Source of the DNA: Phycicoccus endophyticus
GTDB lineage: Bacteria > Actinomycetota > Actinomycetes > Actinomycetales > Dermatophilaceae
DNA: 64,000 bases
Direction of reading: 5' to 3'
NCBI RefSeq assembly: GCF_011326735.1
Contig: NZ_JAANCN010000009.1
Span: 1 to 64,000 of the forward strand
The notes below the pieces were generated by a model. The model saw only the letters and a program-made list of their open reading frames with translations, did no database searches and was not told the DNA's origin. Every line of letters begins with the position of its first letter. Position 1 is the stretch's first letter. The position numbers were made by a program, and so were the translations under genes. Below, piece after piece: positions 1 through 7,443 of the stretch.

Positions 1-150
1 CCGCCGTCGGCTCCGCCGTCGGCTCCGCCGTCGTGCTCGCCGGGGATGCCGGGCTCGCCGGCGCCGCTGTCGGCCGGACCTTCGGCGCCGCCGTCGGCTC
101 CGCCGTCGTGCTCGCCGGGGATGCCGGGCTCGCCGGCGCCGCTGTCGGCC
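1..150. repeat. 75-bp tandem repeat inside the partial gene
   Basis: A 75-bp unit occurs nearly twice in tandem, with further short GCCGTCGGCTCC-type sub-repeats at the left edge. The period is a multiple of three, so it adds 25 codons per unit without breaking the minus-strand frame. Copy number beyond position 1 is unknown. Confidence 0.7.
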
Positions 151-176
151 GGGCCCTCGGTCGGGTAGTCGCTCAT
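1..176 (-). CDS. Partial gene with a repetitive, acidic Gly/Ala/Pro-rich N-terminus
   Basis: Only the first 58 codons lie in the window; the gene runs off the left edge. The start is the ATG at 176 on the minus strand, preceded by a GGAAAGGG-type ribosome binding site. The peptide begins MSDYPTEGPADSGAGEPG and then repeats a 25-residue unit (EGPADSGAGEPGIPGEHDGG followed by ADGGA) almost twice, so the N-terminus is low complexity, acidic and probably disordered. No domain is visible, so no function is assigned. It is divergent from the CBS/DUF294 gene. In related genomes that position is often held by a small membrane protein or acetate symporter gene, but nothing here confirms this. Opposite-strand reading frames over the stretch look like shadows. 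Confidence 0.55.
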   Translation of the reverse strand, partial: MSDYPTEGPADSGAGEPGIPGEHDGGADGGAEGPADSGAGEPGIPGEHDGGADGGADG

Positions 177-282
177 CTGCTCACCCTTTCCGTCGGGGCG
201 CCCTGGTGGCACCCGCTGACAGCCATTCCAGCAGGTCACCGACGCGTTGTGGGGGTTGGGTCCCGGCTGGGACCATGGGCAC

Positions 283-2154
283 ATGGCGCTCGAGGTGGAG
301 CTGGCGGAGGTGCGGGACTTCCTCGCGCAGCACGAGCCGTTCGCCGGCCTGCCCGCGCCGGTGCTCGAGGACCTCCCCGCCCGGATGTCGATGCGGTACG
401 TCCGGCGCGGGGCGCCGGTCATCGCCCGGGGGGAGGACAACCACCACCTGGTCCTCCTGCGCTCCGGGGCCGCGGACGTCCACGACGCCCAGGGCACCCT
501 CGTGGACCGGGGGGAGGCGGGCACCTCCTTCGGCTCGATCACCCTGACACAGGGCAACCCCTCGACCTTCGCGGTCACTGCCATCGAGGACTGCCTGCTG
601 CTCCTCCTGCCGGCCGAGGACTTCCACGCCCTGTGTCGCGCGCACCCGGACTTCGCCGCGTTCTTCGACGCCCAGCGCCGCCACCGGATGCAGGGGGCGG
701 TCGCCGCGCTGCAGCTGTCCGCGTCGGGCACGGCGATCCTCAAGACGACGGTGCGCGAGCTCGTCGCGCGCGAGCCGGTGTCGGTGCCGTCGGCGACGAG
801 CATCCGCGAGGCCGCGCGGGTCATGGCCGAGCAGCGCGTCTCCTCGGTGCTCGTCATGGAGCGAGGCCGGGTCGCGGGCATCCTCACCGACCGTGACCTG
901 CGCACCCGCGTCGTCGCCGGTGGGGTCGACGCCTCGGCCCCGGTCGCCCAGGTGATGACGGCCGACCCGGTGACCACCTCGGTGGAGTCGCTGGCCTTCG
1001 AGGCGCTGCTGACGATGACGAGCCGGCACATCCACCACCTCCCGCTCGTCGACGCCGAGGGACGGGCCGCCGGGGTCGTCACGACGACCGACCTGCTGCG
1101 CCTCGAGGAGGCCAACCCGGTCTACCTCGCGGGGGACATCGTCAAGCAGCCCGACGTCGAGGGGGTCGCCCGCTCGGCCTCCCGGCTGCCCCGGGTCGTC
1201 CAGGGTCTCGTCGAGCAGGACGCCTCCGCCGACGACATCGGGCGGGTCGCCACCGCCGTCGGCGACGCCGTGGAGCGGCGCGTCATCGCGCTCGCCGAGG
1301 CCGAGCTCGGCCCGCCGCCCGTCCCTTACTGCTGGGTGGCGCTCGGTTCACGCGCCCGGCTGGAGCAGGCGCTGGCCTCCGACCAGGACACCGCGCTGCT
1401 CGTCGACGACGCCCTCGACGAGGACGGGCAGGCGTGGTTCGAGGCGCTCGCCGAGCGGGTCACCGAGGGGCTGGTCCGCTGCGGCTACCCGCGGTGCCGG
1501 GGCGAGGTGATGGCGACCAACCCCCGGTGGCGCAAGCCGGTCGCCGCGTGGGAGCGGGAGTTCTCCTCGTGGCTGAGCGCGCCGACGCCGGAGGCGGTGC
1601 TGCACTCCTCGATCTTCTTCGACATGCGCGCGGTCCACGGGCAGGAGGAGCTCCTCGTCCGGCTGCGGCGGCACGTGCTGCGGGCCACCCCCGGCGCGCA
1701 GACCTTCCTCGCCCACCTGGCGCGGCACGCCGGGGCCCACGAGCCGCCGCTGGGCTTCTTCCGGGGGTTCGTCCTGGAGAAGGCCGGCGAGCACCGGGAC
1801 ACCCTCGACATCAAGCGCGGCGGCATCCTGCCGGTCGTCGAGCTCGCCCGGGTGCACGCGCTCGCGGTCGGGTCCGCGGCCGTCAACACCCGGGCGCGGC
1901 TCGCGGCGGCGGCCGAGGGTGGCGCCCTGAGCGCCGAGCTCGCCGAGGACCTGCGCGACGCCTTCGAGTTCATCGGGTACGTCCGGCTGCGCCACCAGTC
2001 CGAGCAGGTGCGTGCCGGGCAGGTGAGCGACAACTTCGTCGCGCCGGACAGCCTCTCCAGCTTCGAGAAGCGCCACCTGCGCGAGGCCTTCGCGATCGTG
2101 CGGTTCGCCCAGCAGGCGCTCGGGCGGCGGTACCTGACCCAGTTCGTCTCGTGA
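283..2154 (+). CDS. Cyclic-nucleotide-binding / CBS / DUF294 nucleotidyltransferase-like protein
   Basis: A 623-aa cytosolic signalling-type protein. In order: a cNMP-binding (cupin-like) domain at about residues 18-125, a CBS pair at about 160-275 (two copies ending in TDRDLRTRV and TTDLLRL), a DUF294 nucleotidyltransferase-like domain with the GSRAR...SDQD motif near residues 355-370, and a helical DUF294 C-terminal domain. Family members are thought to sense nucleotides, and the GS...DxD motif resembles protein nucleotidylyltransferases such as GlnD, but no substrate is established. I chose the ATG at 283 because it precedes the first domain closely; a TTG at 247 would add 12 residues. It overlaps the downstream exonuclease gene by 4 bp (GTGA), so the two are translationally coupled. 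Confidence 0.85.
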   Translation: MALEVELAEVRDFLAQHEPFAGLPAPVLEDLPARMSMRYVRRGAPVIARGEDNHHLVLLRSGAADVHDAQGTLVDRGEAGTSFGSITLTQGNPSTFAVTAIEDCLLLLLPAEDFHALCRAHPDFAAFFDAQRRHRMQGAVAALQLSASGTAILKTTVRELVAREPVSVPSATSIREAARVMAEQRVSSVLVMERGRVAGILTDRDLRTRVVAGGVDASAPVAQVMTADPVTTSVESLAFEALLTMTSRHIHHLPLVDAEGRAAGVVTTTDLLRLEEANPVYLAGDIVKQPDVEGVARSASRLPRVVQGLVEQDASADDIGRVATAVGDAVERRVIALAEAELGPPPVPYCWVALGSRARLEQALASDQDTALLVDDALDEDGQAWFEALAERVTEGLVRCGYPRCRGEVMATNPRWRKPVAAWEREFSSWLSAPTPEAVLHSSIFFDMRAVHGQEELLVRLRRHVLRATPGAQTFLAHLARHAGAHEPPLGFFRGFVLEKAGEHRDTLDIKRGGILPVVELARVHALAVGSAAVNTRARLAAAAEGGALSAELAEDLRDAFEFIGYVRLRHQSEQVRAGQVSDNFVAPDSLSSFEKRHLREAFAIVRFAQQALGRRYLTQFVS

Positions 2155-2846
2155 CCTGGCCGGGGCGCTCGGTGGCGGCTCGCCGGCGGCGCGCGGCCGG
2201 GCGTGCGGCCCCCGGCCCGCTGCGCGAGTACCTCGCCGTGCCGTCCCCGTCCCGCGAGACACCCCTGGAGGACCTGCCCCTTCTCGCGCTCGACCTCGAG
2301 ACCACGGGGCTGGACCCCCGCTCGGACCGGGTGCTCTCGGCCGGCTGGGTGCCGGTCGACGGCGACCGCATCGTCCTCGGCGGGGCCCGCCGGCTGCTCG
2401 TCCGGGACGCCGGCGAGGTGGGGCAGAGCGCCACGGTCCACGGCATCACCGACGACGCGCTGGGGGCCGGGCGGCCCCTCGAGGAGGTCGTCGGCGAGCT
2501 GCTGGGCGCGCTCGCCGGCCGGGTGCTCCTGGCCCACTTCGCCCGGGTCGAGACGCGCTTCCTCGACGCCGCCTGCCGACGGTTCTGGGGTGCCCGGATG
2601 CCCGTCGAGGTCGTCGACACCCTGGAGCTGGAGCGTCGCCTGCTCCCCGGGGGCGGGGAGGCGCCGCAGGCACCGGGGGCGCTGCGGCTGTGGACCGCTC
2701 GCGCCCGTCGTGGGCTGCCGCTGTACTCGGCGCACGAGGCGCTGACCGACGCCCTCGCCTGCGCCGAGCTCTACCTGGCCCAGCGCAGCGAGCTCGAGCA
2801 CGCCACCCCGGAACGGACGACGGCCCTCCGCCACGTCGTGGCGTGA
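2151..2846 (+). CDS. 3'-5' exonuclease, DEDDh / DNA polymerase III epsilon-like
   Basis: A 231-aa exonuclease of the RNase T / DnaQ fold. The first DEDD motif is seen as LALDLETTGLD (Asp and Glu near residues 47 and 49), the second Asp region as LLAHFARVETRFLD, and the third as HEALTDALACAEL (His and Asp near 195-199), which makes it the DEDDh type. It lacks any polymerase-associated or UvrC-like extension. The GTG start at 2151 overlaps the TGA of the CBS/DUF294 gene. This pair is a conserved neighbourhood in bacteria, but the joint role is unknown; degradation of a nucleotide signal or of nucleic-acid ends is only a guess. Confidence 0.85.
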   Translation: MTWPGRSVAARRRRAAGRAAPGPLREYLAVPSPSRETPLEDLPLLALDLETTGLDPRSDRVLSAGWVPVDGDRIVLGGARRLLVRDAGEVGQSATVHGITDDALGAGRPLEEVVGELLGALAGRVLLAHFARVETRFLDAACRRFWGARMPVEVVDTLELERRLLPGGGEAPQAPGALRLWTARARRGLPLYSAHEALTDALACAELYLAQRSELEHATPERTTALRHVVA

Positions 2847-2870
2847 GGGCCGGTCCTGCCCCGGAGAGGG

Positions 2871-3038
2871 CTAGATGATGCGGGGCGCGGAGGCCTGCGC
2901 GAGAGTGCGTGCCTCCTGCGCCGCGCGGACGAGGTCGTGGTCGACCCGGCCGTCGTAGCCACGGTCGGGGGCGTGCGCGGCACGCAGGTTGGCAGCGAGC
3001 GCGCGCGCCTTCTGGACGGAGAGCGTTGCGGCGTTCAT
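2871..3038 (-). CDS. Small 55-aa protein, unknown function
   Basis: A short gene with a strong ribosome binding site (GGAGG, 5 nt before the ATG at 3038), running away from the LysR gene. The product starts MNAATLSVQKARALAANL and is mostly helical and Arg/Ala-rich, with no membrane segment or signal peptide. It ends in TAG at 2871. Divergent placement 80 bp from a LysR gene is the classic arrangement of an LTTR and its target. I recognise no family. Support comes from the Shine-Dalgarno sequence and placement only. Confidence 0.5.
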   Translation of the reverse strand: MNAATLSVQKARALAANLRAAHAPDRGYDGRVDHDLVRAAQEARTLAQASAPRII

Positions 3039-3076
3039 GCCTCCATGATGACCCCGCAAACCATCCAGGACAACGT

Positions 3077-3118
3077 GACTTTGCTTCACTATCGCTAAGC
3101 AGAGCTTAAGATAGGTGG
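3077..3118 (+). promoter_or_regulatory. LysR-type operator and leaderless promoter
   Basis: The inverted repeat TAAGC-AGA-GCTTA lies at 3096-3108. A -10 hexamer TAAGAT (3107-3112) ends 6 nt before the ATG at 3119, with a TTCACT-like -35 about 16 bp upstream, so the LysR mRNA is probably leaderless. The dyad sits between the -35 and -10, where autoregulation or control of the divergent small gene would be expected. Confidence 0.5.
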
Positions 3119-4048
3119 ATGCTCGACCCGCACCGTCTCACCGTCTTTCGCGCCGTCGTCGCCAGCGGCTCGGTCCAGGCCGCTGCCGACAACCTCGGCC
3201 TGACCTCCTCGGCCGTCAGCCAGCACCTCGCGGCCCTCCAGCGGGAGACCGGGCTCACCCTCTTCCAGCGGTCGGGGCGGGGCATCGTCCCCACCGAGGC
3301 CGCGCTCGTCCTCGACGCCCGCAGCGACGAGCCGATGAGCCAGTGGGACCGGCTCGAGCGGGTCGTGGCGGACCTGCGGGACGGGCGGGCGGGGCAGCTC
3401 TCGATCGGCTACTTCGCCTCGGCCGGCTCGGCGTGGATGCCCCAGCTCGTGGCCCGCCTCCGGGCCGAGTACCCCGACCTCGTCCTCGAGCTGCGGCTCA
3501 ACGAGGTCGAGCAGCGCGGGCCTCGGCCCGACCTCGACCTCGTCATCGACCCACCGGGCGCCCCGGTGCCCGCGGGGCTGCGCCGGGTCGAGCTCACCGT
3601 CGACCCGTTCGTCGCCGTGCTCCCCCGGGAGCACCCGCTCGCCGGCGCGGAGAGGATCGCCCTGACCGACCTGCGCGGTGAGACCTGGGTGAGCAACGAC
3701 CACCCGAGCTCGGTCGGTCACCGGATCCTCGTCGCGGCCTGCGCGGCGGTCGGCCTGCGCCCCCGGTTCAGCGTCCAGGCCCAGGACCACCACACGGCGA
3801 TCGGGTTCGTCGCCGCCGGTGTCGGGGTCTCGGTCATGCCGGGGCTCGCGGCGCGGGCGCTCCCGGCGGGCGTCGCCCGCGTCGAGATCGCGCCGCCGGC
3901 CCCGGTGCGCCACCTCTCGGCGGTGGTGCGTCCGCTCGGTGGCTCGGCCGCGCCGGTCGAGCGGGCCGTCCAGCTGCTCGAGGAGCTCATCGCCCGTCCC
4001 GAGCGCACCGCCGGTGACCCGTACGGGTCACCGGCGGGCGTCGGGTAG
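3119..4048 (+). CDS. LysR family transcriptional regulator
   Basis: A 309-aa regulator with an N-terminal winged helix-turn-helix at about residues 1-60 (MLDPHRLTVFRAVVASGS... with the recognition helix around LTSSAVSQHL) and a periplasmic-binding-protein-like effector domain at about 88-290. The length is normal for LTTRs. The ATG at 3119 matches the usual MLDPHRL start of this subgroup. Its likely target is the divergent 55-aa gene, or itself. The effector cannot be predicted from sequence. It converges with the MMPL gene downstream. Confidence 0.9.
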   Translation: MLDPHRLTVFRAVVASGSVQAAADNLGLTSSAVSQHLAALQRETGLTLFQRSGRGIVPTEAALVLDARSDEPMSQWDRLERVVADLRDGRAGQLSIGYFASAGSAWMPQLVARLRAEYPDLVLELRLNEVEQRGPRPDLDLVIDPPGAPVPAGLRRVELTVDPFVAVLPREHPLAGAERIALTDLRGETWVSNDHPSSVGHRILVAACAAVGLRPRFSVQAQDHHTAIGFVAAGVGVSVMPGLAARALPAGVARVEIAPPAPVRHLSAVVRPLGGSAAPVERAVQLLEELIARPERTAGDPYGSPAGVG

Positions 4049-4063
4049 GGCAGCCGCTCGCGC

Positions 4064-6652
4064 TCAGGCGGGGCGCCCGCCGGCGGCCGCCTCGGCGCGC
4101 TCGTCCTCGGCTCGCTCCGCGGCGTCCTCGGCCTCGAGGTGGTCCAGGAGGCGCAGGCCCTCGACGTCGAGGTCGGGCAGCAGCCGGTCGAGCCAGCGCG
4201 GGATCCACCACGCCCGCTCCCCGAGCAGGTGCATGAGCGCCGGGGTCAGCGTCATCCGCACGACGAACGCGTCGATGAGGACGCCGACGGCGAGCCCGAA
4301 GCCGATCGGCCGGACCATGACCAGGTGGCTGAAGGCGAACCCGAGGAAGACCGACGTCATGATGACCGCCGCCGCGGTGACCACCCGCACGCCGTGGACG
4401 AACCCGGAGCGGACGGCGGAGCGGGCGTCCTCACCGTGGGCGCGGGACTCGTGCATGCCCGAGACGAGGAACATCTGGTAGTCCATCGCCAGGCCGAACA
4501 GGACGCCGATGAGGATGATCGGCATGAACGACAGCAGCGGCCCGGGCTGGGTGACCCCGAGGTAGTCGCCGAGCCAGCCCCACTGGTGCACCGCCACGGT
4601 GGCGCCGAACGCGGCGGCGACGGACAGCAGGAACCCGCCGGTGGCCACGAGGGGCACGACGAGCGAGCGGAACACGACGGTGAGGATGACCAGCGAGAGG
4701 CCGACGACGACGACGAGGTAGGTCGGCAGCGCGTTGCCGAGCCGGTCGGAGATCTCGATGTTCGCCACGGTCTGGCCGGTGAGCCCGATCTGCGTCCCGT
4801 CCTCCTGCTCGAGGTCCTCCGCCGCGCTGCGGATGCCGTCGATGGTGTCGGGGGTCTGCTCGTCGGCGGGGCCGGTGCTCGGGACGACCTGGAAGGCGAG
4901 CGTGTTCGTGTCGTCGCTGACGCCGAAGGGCACGACGCTCACGACGCCGTCGACGTCGGCCAGGGCGGTGGCGATCCGGGCCTGCTCGGAGAGCACCTGG
5001 GCGTCCGAGCGCGCCTCGTCCTGCTCGGGCAGCTCGGCCACGGCGACGACCGGGCCGTTCATCCCCGGGCCGAACTCGTCGGCCACCTCGGTGTAGGCGG
5101 CGTACGCGCTCGACCCGGTCGGCTCGCTGCCGCCGTCGGGCAGGCCGAGGCGCATGCTGAGCACCGGCACGGCGAGGACGCCGAGCAGCGCCACGACGCC
5201 GACGATGGTCAGCCAGTGGTGGCGGGTCACACCGGCGACGTACCAGCCGCCGTGCTCTTCGGGCCGGTCCTGCGCACCCTGGCGGCTGCTCGCGTCACCC
5301 GGCGTCGAGTACCCGGCCCGGCGCCAGCCCCGCCGGGAGATGACCCGCGTGCCCATGAGCCGCAGGACGGCCGGGCTGACCGTCACCGCGACGAGCACCG
5401 CGACCGCGACGGTGGCGGCGGCGACGACACCCATCTCGGCGAGGATCGGGATGCCCGAGAGGACGAGCGCGGCGAGCGCGATGACGACCGTGGAGCCGGC
5501 GAAGGTCACCGCGGAGCCGGCGGTGGCGACCGCGCGGGCCACCGAGCGCCGCAGCGGCATCCCGTGGAGGATGTTCGCCCGGTGCCGGTTGACGATGAAC
5601 AGCGCGTAGTCGATGCCGACGGCGAGGCCGAGCATGAGGGCCAGGGCCGGCGTCGTGCTGTTCAGCTCGACGAGCGAGGTGAACGCCATGGCACCACCGA
5701 GCCCGACCCCGACGCCGAGCAGCGCGACGAGCAGCGGGAGACCGGCCGCGACGAGGCTGCCGAGGACGAAGACGAGCACGAGCAGCGCCACGGCGAGGCC
5801 GATGACCTCACCGGGGCCGATGAACTCCAGCTCCTGGGTGATCTCGACGCTGTAGGCCGGGGTGATGCCGGCCGCCTCGAGGATCGGGTCGCCGGTCTCG
5901 GGGATGCGCTCGCGGTCCTCGGCCGCGATCGACTGGGCGTTGTCGTCGAACTGGATCTGGACGACGGCGTAGCGGCCGTCCTCGCTGACCAGCCGGGTCG
6001 ACGCCGAGGCCTGCTGGAGCGCCAGGCCGTCCTCGTACTGCTGCTGCCCGGCGTCCAGCTCGGCCTCGTTCTCGGTGATCTGCGTCTGCCCCTGCTCGAT
6101 CTGGGCCTTGCCCTCGGCCACCTGGGCGCGCAGGGTCGGGATGCGCGGGTCCTGCGGGGCGGCGGCCTGCAGCTGCGCGAGCGCCTCCTCGGCCTGCTCG
6201 ACCTGGGCCCGGGCGTCGGCGAGCTGGGAGCGCGCCTGCTCCAGCTGGGCCCGGCCCTGCTCGAGCTGCTTCTCGGACGCGGCCAGCTGGTCGGCGGAGG
6301 CGTCGATCTGCTCCTGGGTCTCGAAGGGGTCGGTCGCGCCCTCGACGTGCGGCAGCGACGTCCAGGCGTCGATCGCCTCGGCGACCGCCTTCTGCTGGGC
6401 GTCGGTGAAGGAGCCCGAGTCGCTCTCCAGGACGATCCGGCCCGACCCGCCGGCGGCGGCGGGGATCTCGGTGCCGAGCTGGTCGATCACCCGCTCGAAC
6501 TCGGTGCCGGGGATCGAGATCTGGCTGGTCAGCGGGCGGCCGATGGTGCCGGCGAGAGCACCGGCGACGGCGAGGACGACGAGCCAGATGGCGAGCACGG
6601 GCCAGGCGTGCGCGGCGCACCAGCGCCCGAGGCGGTACAGGGCGGTGGACAT
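4064..6652 (-). CDS. MMPL/RND family transporter with coiled-coil insert
   Basis: An 862-aa inner-membrane RND-type exporter of the MMPL family. TM1 is at about residues 17-36, followed by an extracytoplasmic domain, then TM clusters around 280-440 and after a second extracytoplasmic domain (about 500-650). The proton-relay segment is recognisable in GLAVGIDYALFIVNRHR and its C-terminal twin GLAMDYQMFLVSGMHE. Residues about 111-212 are an unusual Gln/Glu/Ala-rich heptad region, a long coiled-coil hairpin inserted in the first outer domain. GGAGG precedes the ATG at 6652. It follows the TetR gene by 29 bp, so the two form a regulator-exporter operon. The substrate is unknown; lipids or hydrophobic toxins are typical. 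Confidence 0.9.
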   Translation of the reverse strand: MSTALYRLGRWCAAHAWPVLAIWLVVLAVAGALAGTIGRPLTSQISIPGTEFERVIDQLGTEIPAAAGGSGRIVLESDSGSFTDAQQKAVAEAIDAWTSLPHVEGATDPFETQEQIDASADQLAASEKQLEQGRAQLEQARSQLADARAQVEQAEEALAQLQAAAPQDPRIPTLRAQVAEGKAQIEQGQTQITENEAELDAGQQQYEDGLALQQASASTRLVSEDGRYAVVQIQFDDNAQSIAAEDRERIPETGDPILEAAGITPAYSVEITQELEFIGPGEVIGLAVALLVLVFVLGSLVAAGLPLLVALLGVGVGLGGAMAFTSLVELNSTTPALALMLGLAVGIDYALFIVNRHRANILHGMPLRRSVARAVATAGSAVTFAGSTVVIALAALVLSGIPILAEMGVVAAATVAVAVLVAVTVSPAVLRLMGTRVISRRGWRRAGYSTPGDASSRQGAQDRPEEHGGWYVAGVTRHHWLTIVGVVALLGVLAVPVLSMRLGLPDGGSEPTGSSAYAAYTEVADEFGPGMNGPVVAVAELPEQDEARSDAQVLSEQARIATALADVDGVVSVVPFGVSDDTNTLAFQVVPSTGPADEQTPDTIDGIRSAAEDLEQEDGTQIGLTGQTVANIEISDRLGNALPTYLVVVVGLSLVILTVVFRSLVVPLVATGGFLLSVAAAFGATVAVHQWGWLGDYLGVTQPGPLLSFMPIILIGVLFGLAMDYQMFLVSGMHESRAHGEDARSAVRSGFVHGVRVVTAAAVIMTSVFLGFAFSHLVMVRPIGFGLAVGVLIDAFVVRMTLTPALMHLLGERAWWIPRWLDRLLPDLDVEGLRLLDHLEAEDAAERAEDERAEAAAGGRPA

Positions 6653-6681
6653 GGTTCCTCCGGTCGGGGTGCAGGGGTCGG

Positions 6682-7308
6682 TCAGCGAGACCCGACGGCA
6701 TCGCCGGCGTCGGGGAGCAGCGGGGTGGTGAGCAGGCGGACGGCGTCGGCGAAGCCGTCCTGGAAGCTCGGCGTCGGGGAGGGTGAGCCGTCGACGGCGT
6801 GCCGGGCCCAGACCCGCAGGGCCGCCTCGCCGGCGCCCACGGTGGCGCTCGCGATGGTGGCGACGTGCAGCTCGGAGAGCGTGGGCCCGAGGCGCTCGCG
6901 CAGCCAGCCCTCGAACCAGTCGAGCCAGGCGTGCAGCTCGCCGAGGATGAGCGCCCTGGCGTGCGGCGAGGCCTCACCCGCGGCGGCGAGGACGCCGATC
7001 CGCTCGACGAGCGCGAGGTCGGAGGGGCCCTGCACGACCGAGAGGAGGGCGTCGCGGACGGGGAGGGTCGCGGAGGTGGCCTCGAGCCGGCGGCTCAGCG
7101 AGGCGAAGAACTCGCTGACGCTCGCGGTGAGTACGGACTCCACGGAGGGGAAGTAGTTGAAGAAGGTGCGCCGGGAGACCCCGGCCCGGTCGGCGACCGC
7201 CTCCGCGGTGACCGCGTCGACCCCCTCGTCGTGGACGATCCGGTAGGCGGCCAGGGCGAGGGCCCGGCGGGTCTGCTCGCGCTTGCGGTCGCGCAGCGAG
7301 CCGGTCAC
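6682..7308 (-). CDS. TetR family transcriptional regulator of the MMPL operon
   Basis: A 208-aa repressor. The N-terminal HTH is at about residues 8-55 (TAEAVADRAGVSRRTFFNYF), followed by a C-terminal ligand-binding helical domain. The GTG at 7308 gives the normal TetR length; a second in-frame GTG at 7317 would add three residues. It is first in a two-gene operon with the MMPL transporter and very probably represses it. The overlapping TTGCAC/GTGCAA palindromes just upstream are its likely operator. The inducer is unknown. Confidence 0.88.
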   Translation of the reverse strand: MTGSLRDRKREQTRRALALAAYRIVHDEGVDAVTAEAVADRAGVSRRTFFNYFPSVESVLTASVSEFFASLSRRLEATSATLPVRDALLSVVQGPSDLALVERIGVLAAAGEASPHARALILGELHAWLDWFEGWLRERLGPTLSELHVATIASATVGAGEAALRVWARHAVDGSPSPTPSFQDGFADAVRLLTTPLLPDAGDAVGSR

Positions 7309-7348
7309 GCAGCTCACTGGTCCAGGCACCCGTTCACCGTAGGCTGGC

Positions 7349-7372
7349 TTGCACGCCGGTGCAAATCTGCAC
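7349..7372. promoter_or_regulatory. Overlapping palindromes, likely TetR operator
   Basis: TTGCAC-GCCG-GTGCAA (7349-7364) is a perfect 16-bp palindrome, and its right arm forms a second one, GTGCA-AATC-TGCAC (7359-7372). Three half-sites thus share one arm. It lies between the TetR-MMPL operon (minus) and the aminotransferase-fold gene (plus), so it could control both. Confidence 0.55.
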
Positions 7373-7443
7373 CACGATGCAGTGGCGCCGGGTGGGCCCC
7401 GAGGCCCGACCCGGCCGGCCCGGCGGCGTGGGACGCTGGAGGC

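Noticed and set aside
33-896. Long plus-strand open frame over the first 0.9 kb
   Set aside because: It is a GC-driven shadow of the repeat gene and the CBS/DUF294 gene; its translation is Arg/Pro/Gly-rich with no domain.
4139-7156. 1005-codon plus-strand open frame opposite the MMPL and TetR genes
   Set aside because: Antisense of two well-supported genes; the translation is low-complexity Asp/Glu/Arg text, typical of high-GC antisense frames.
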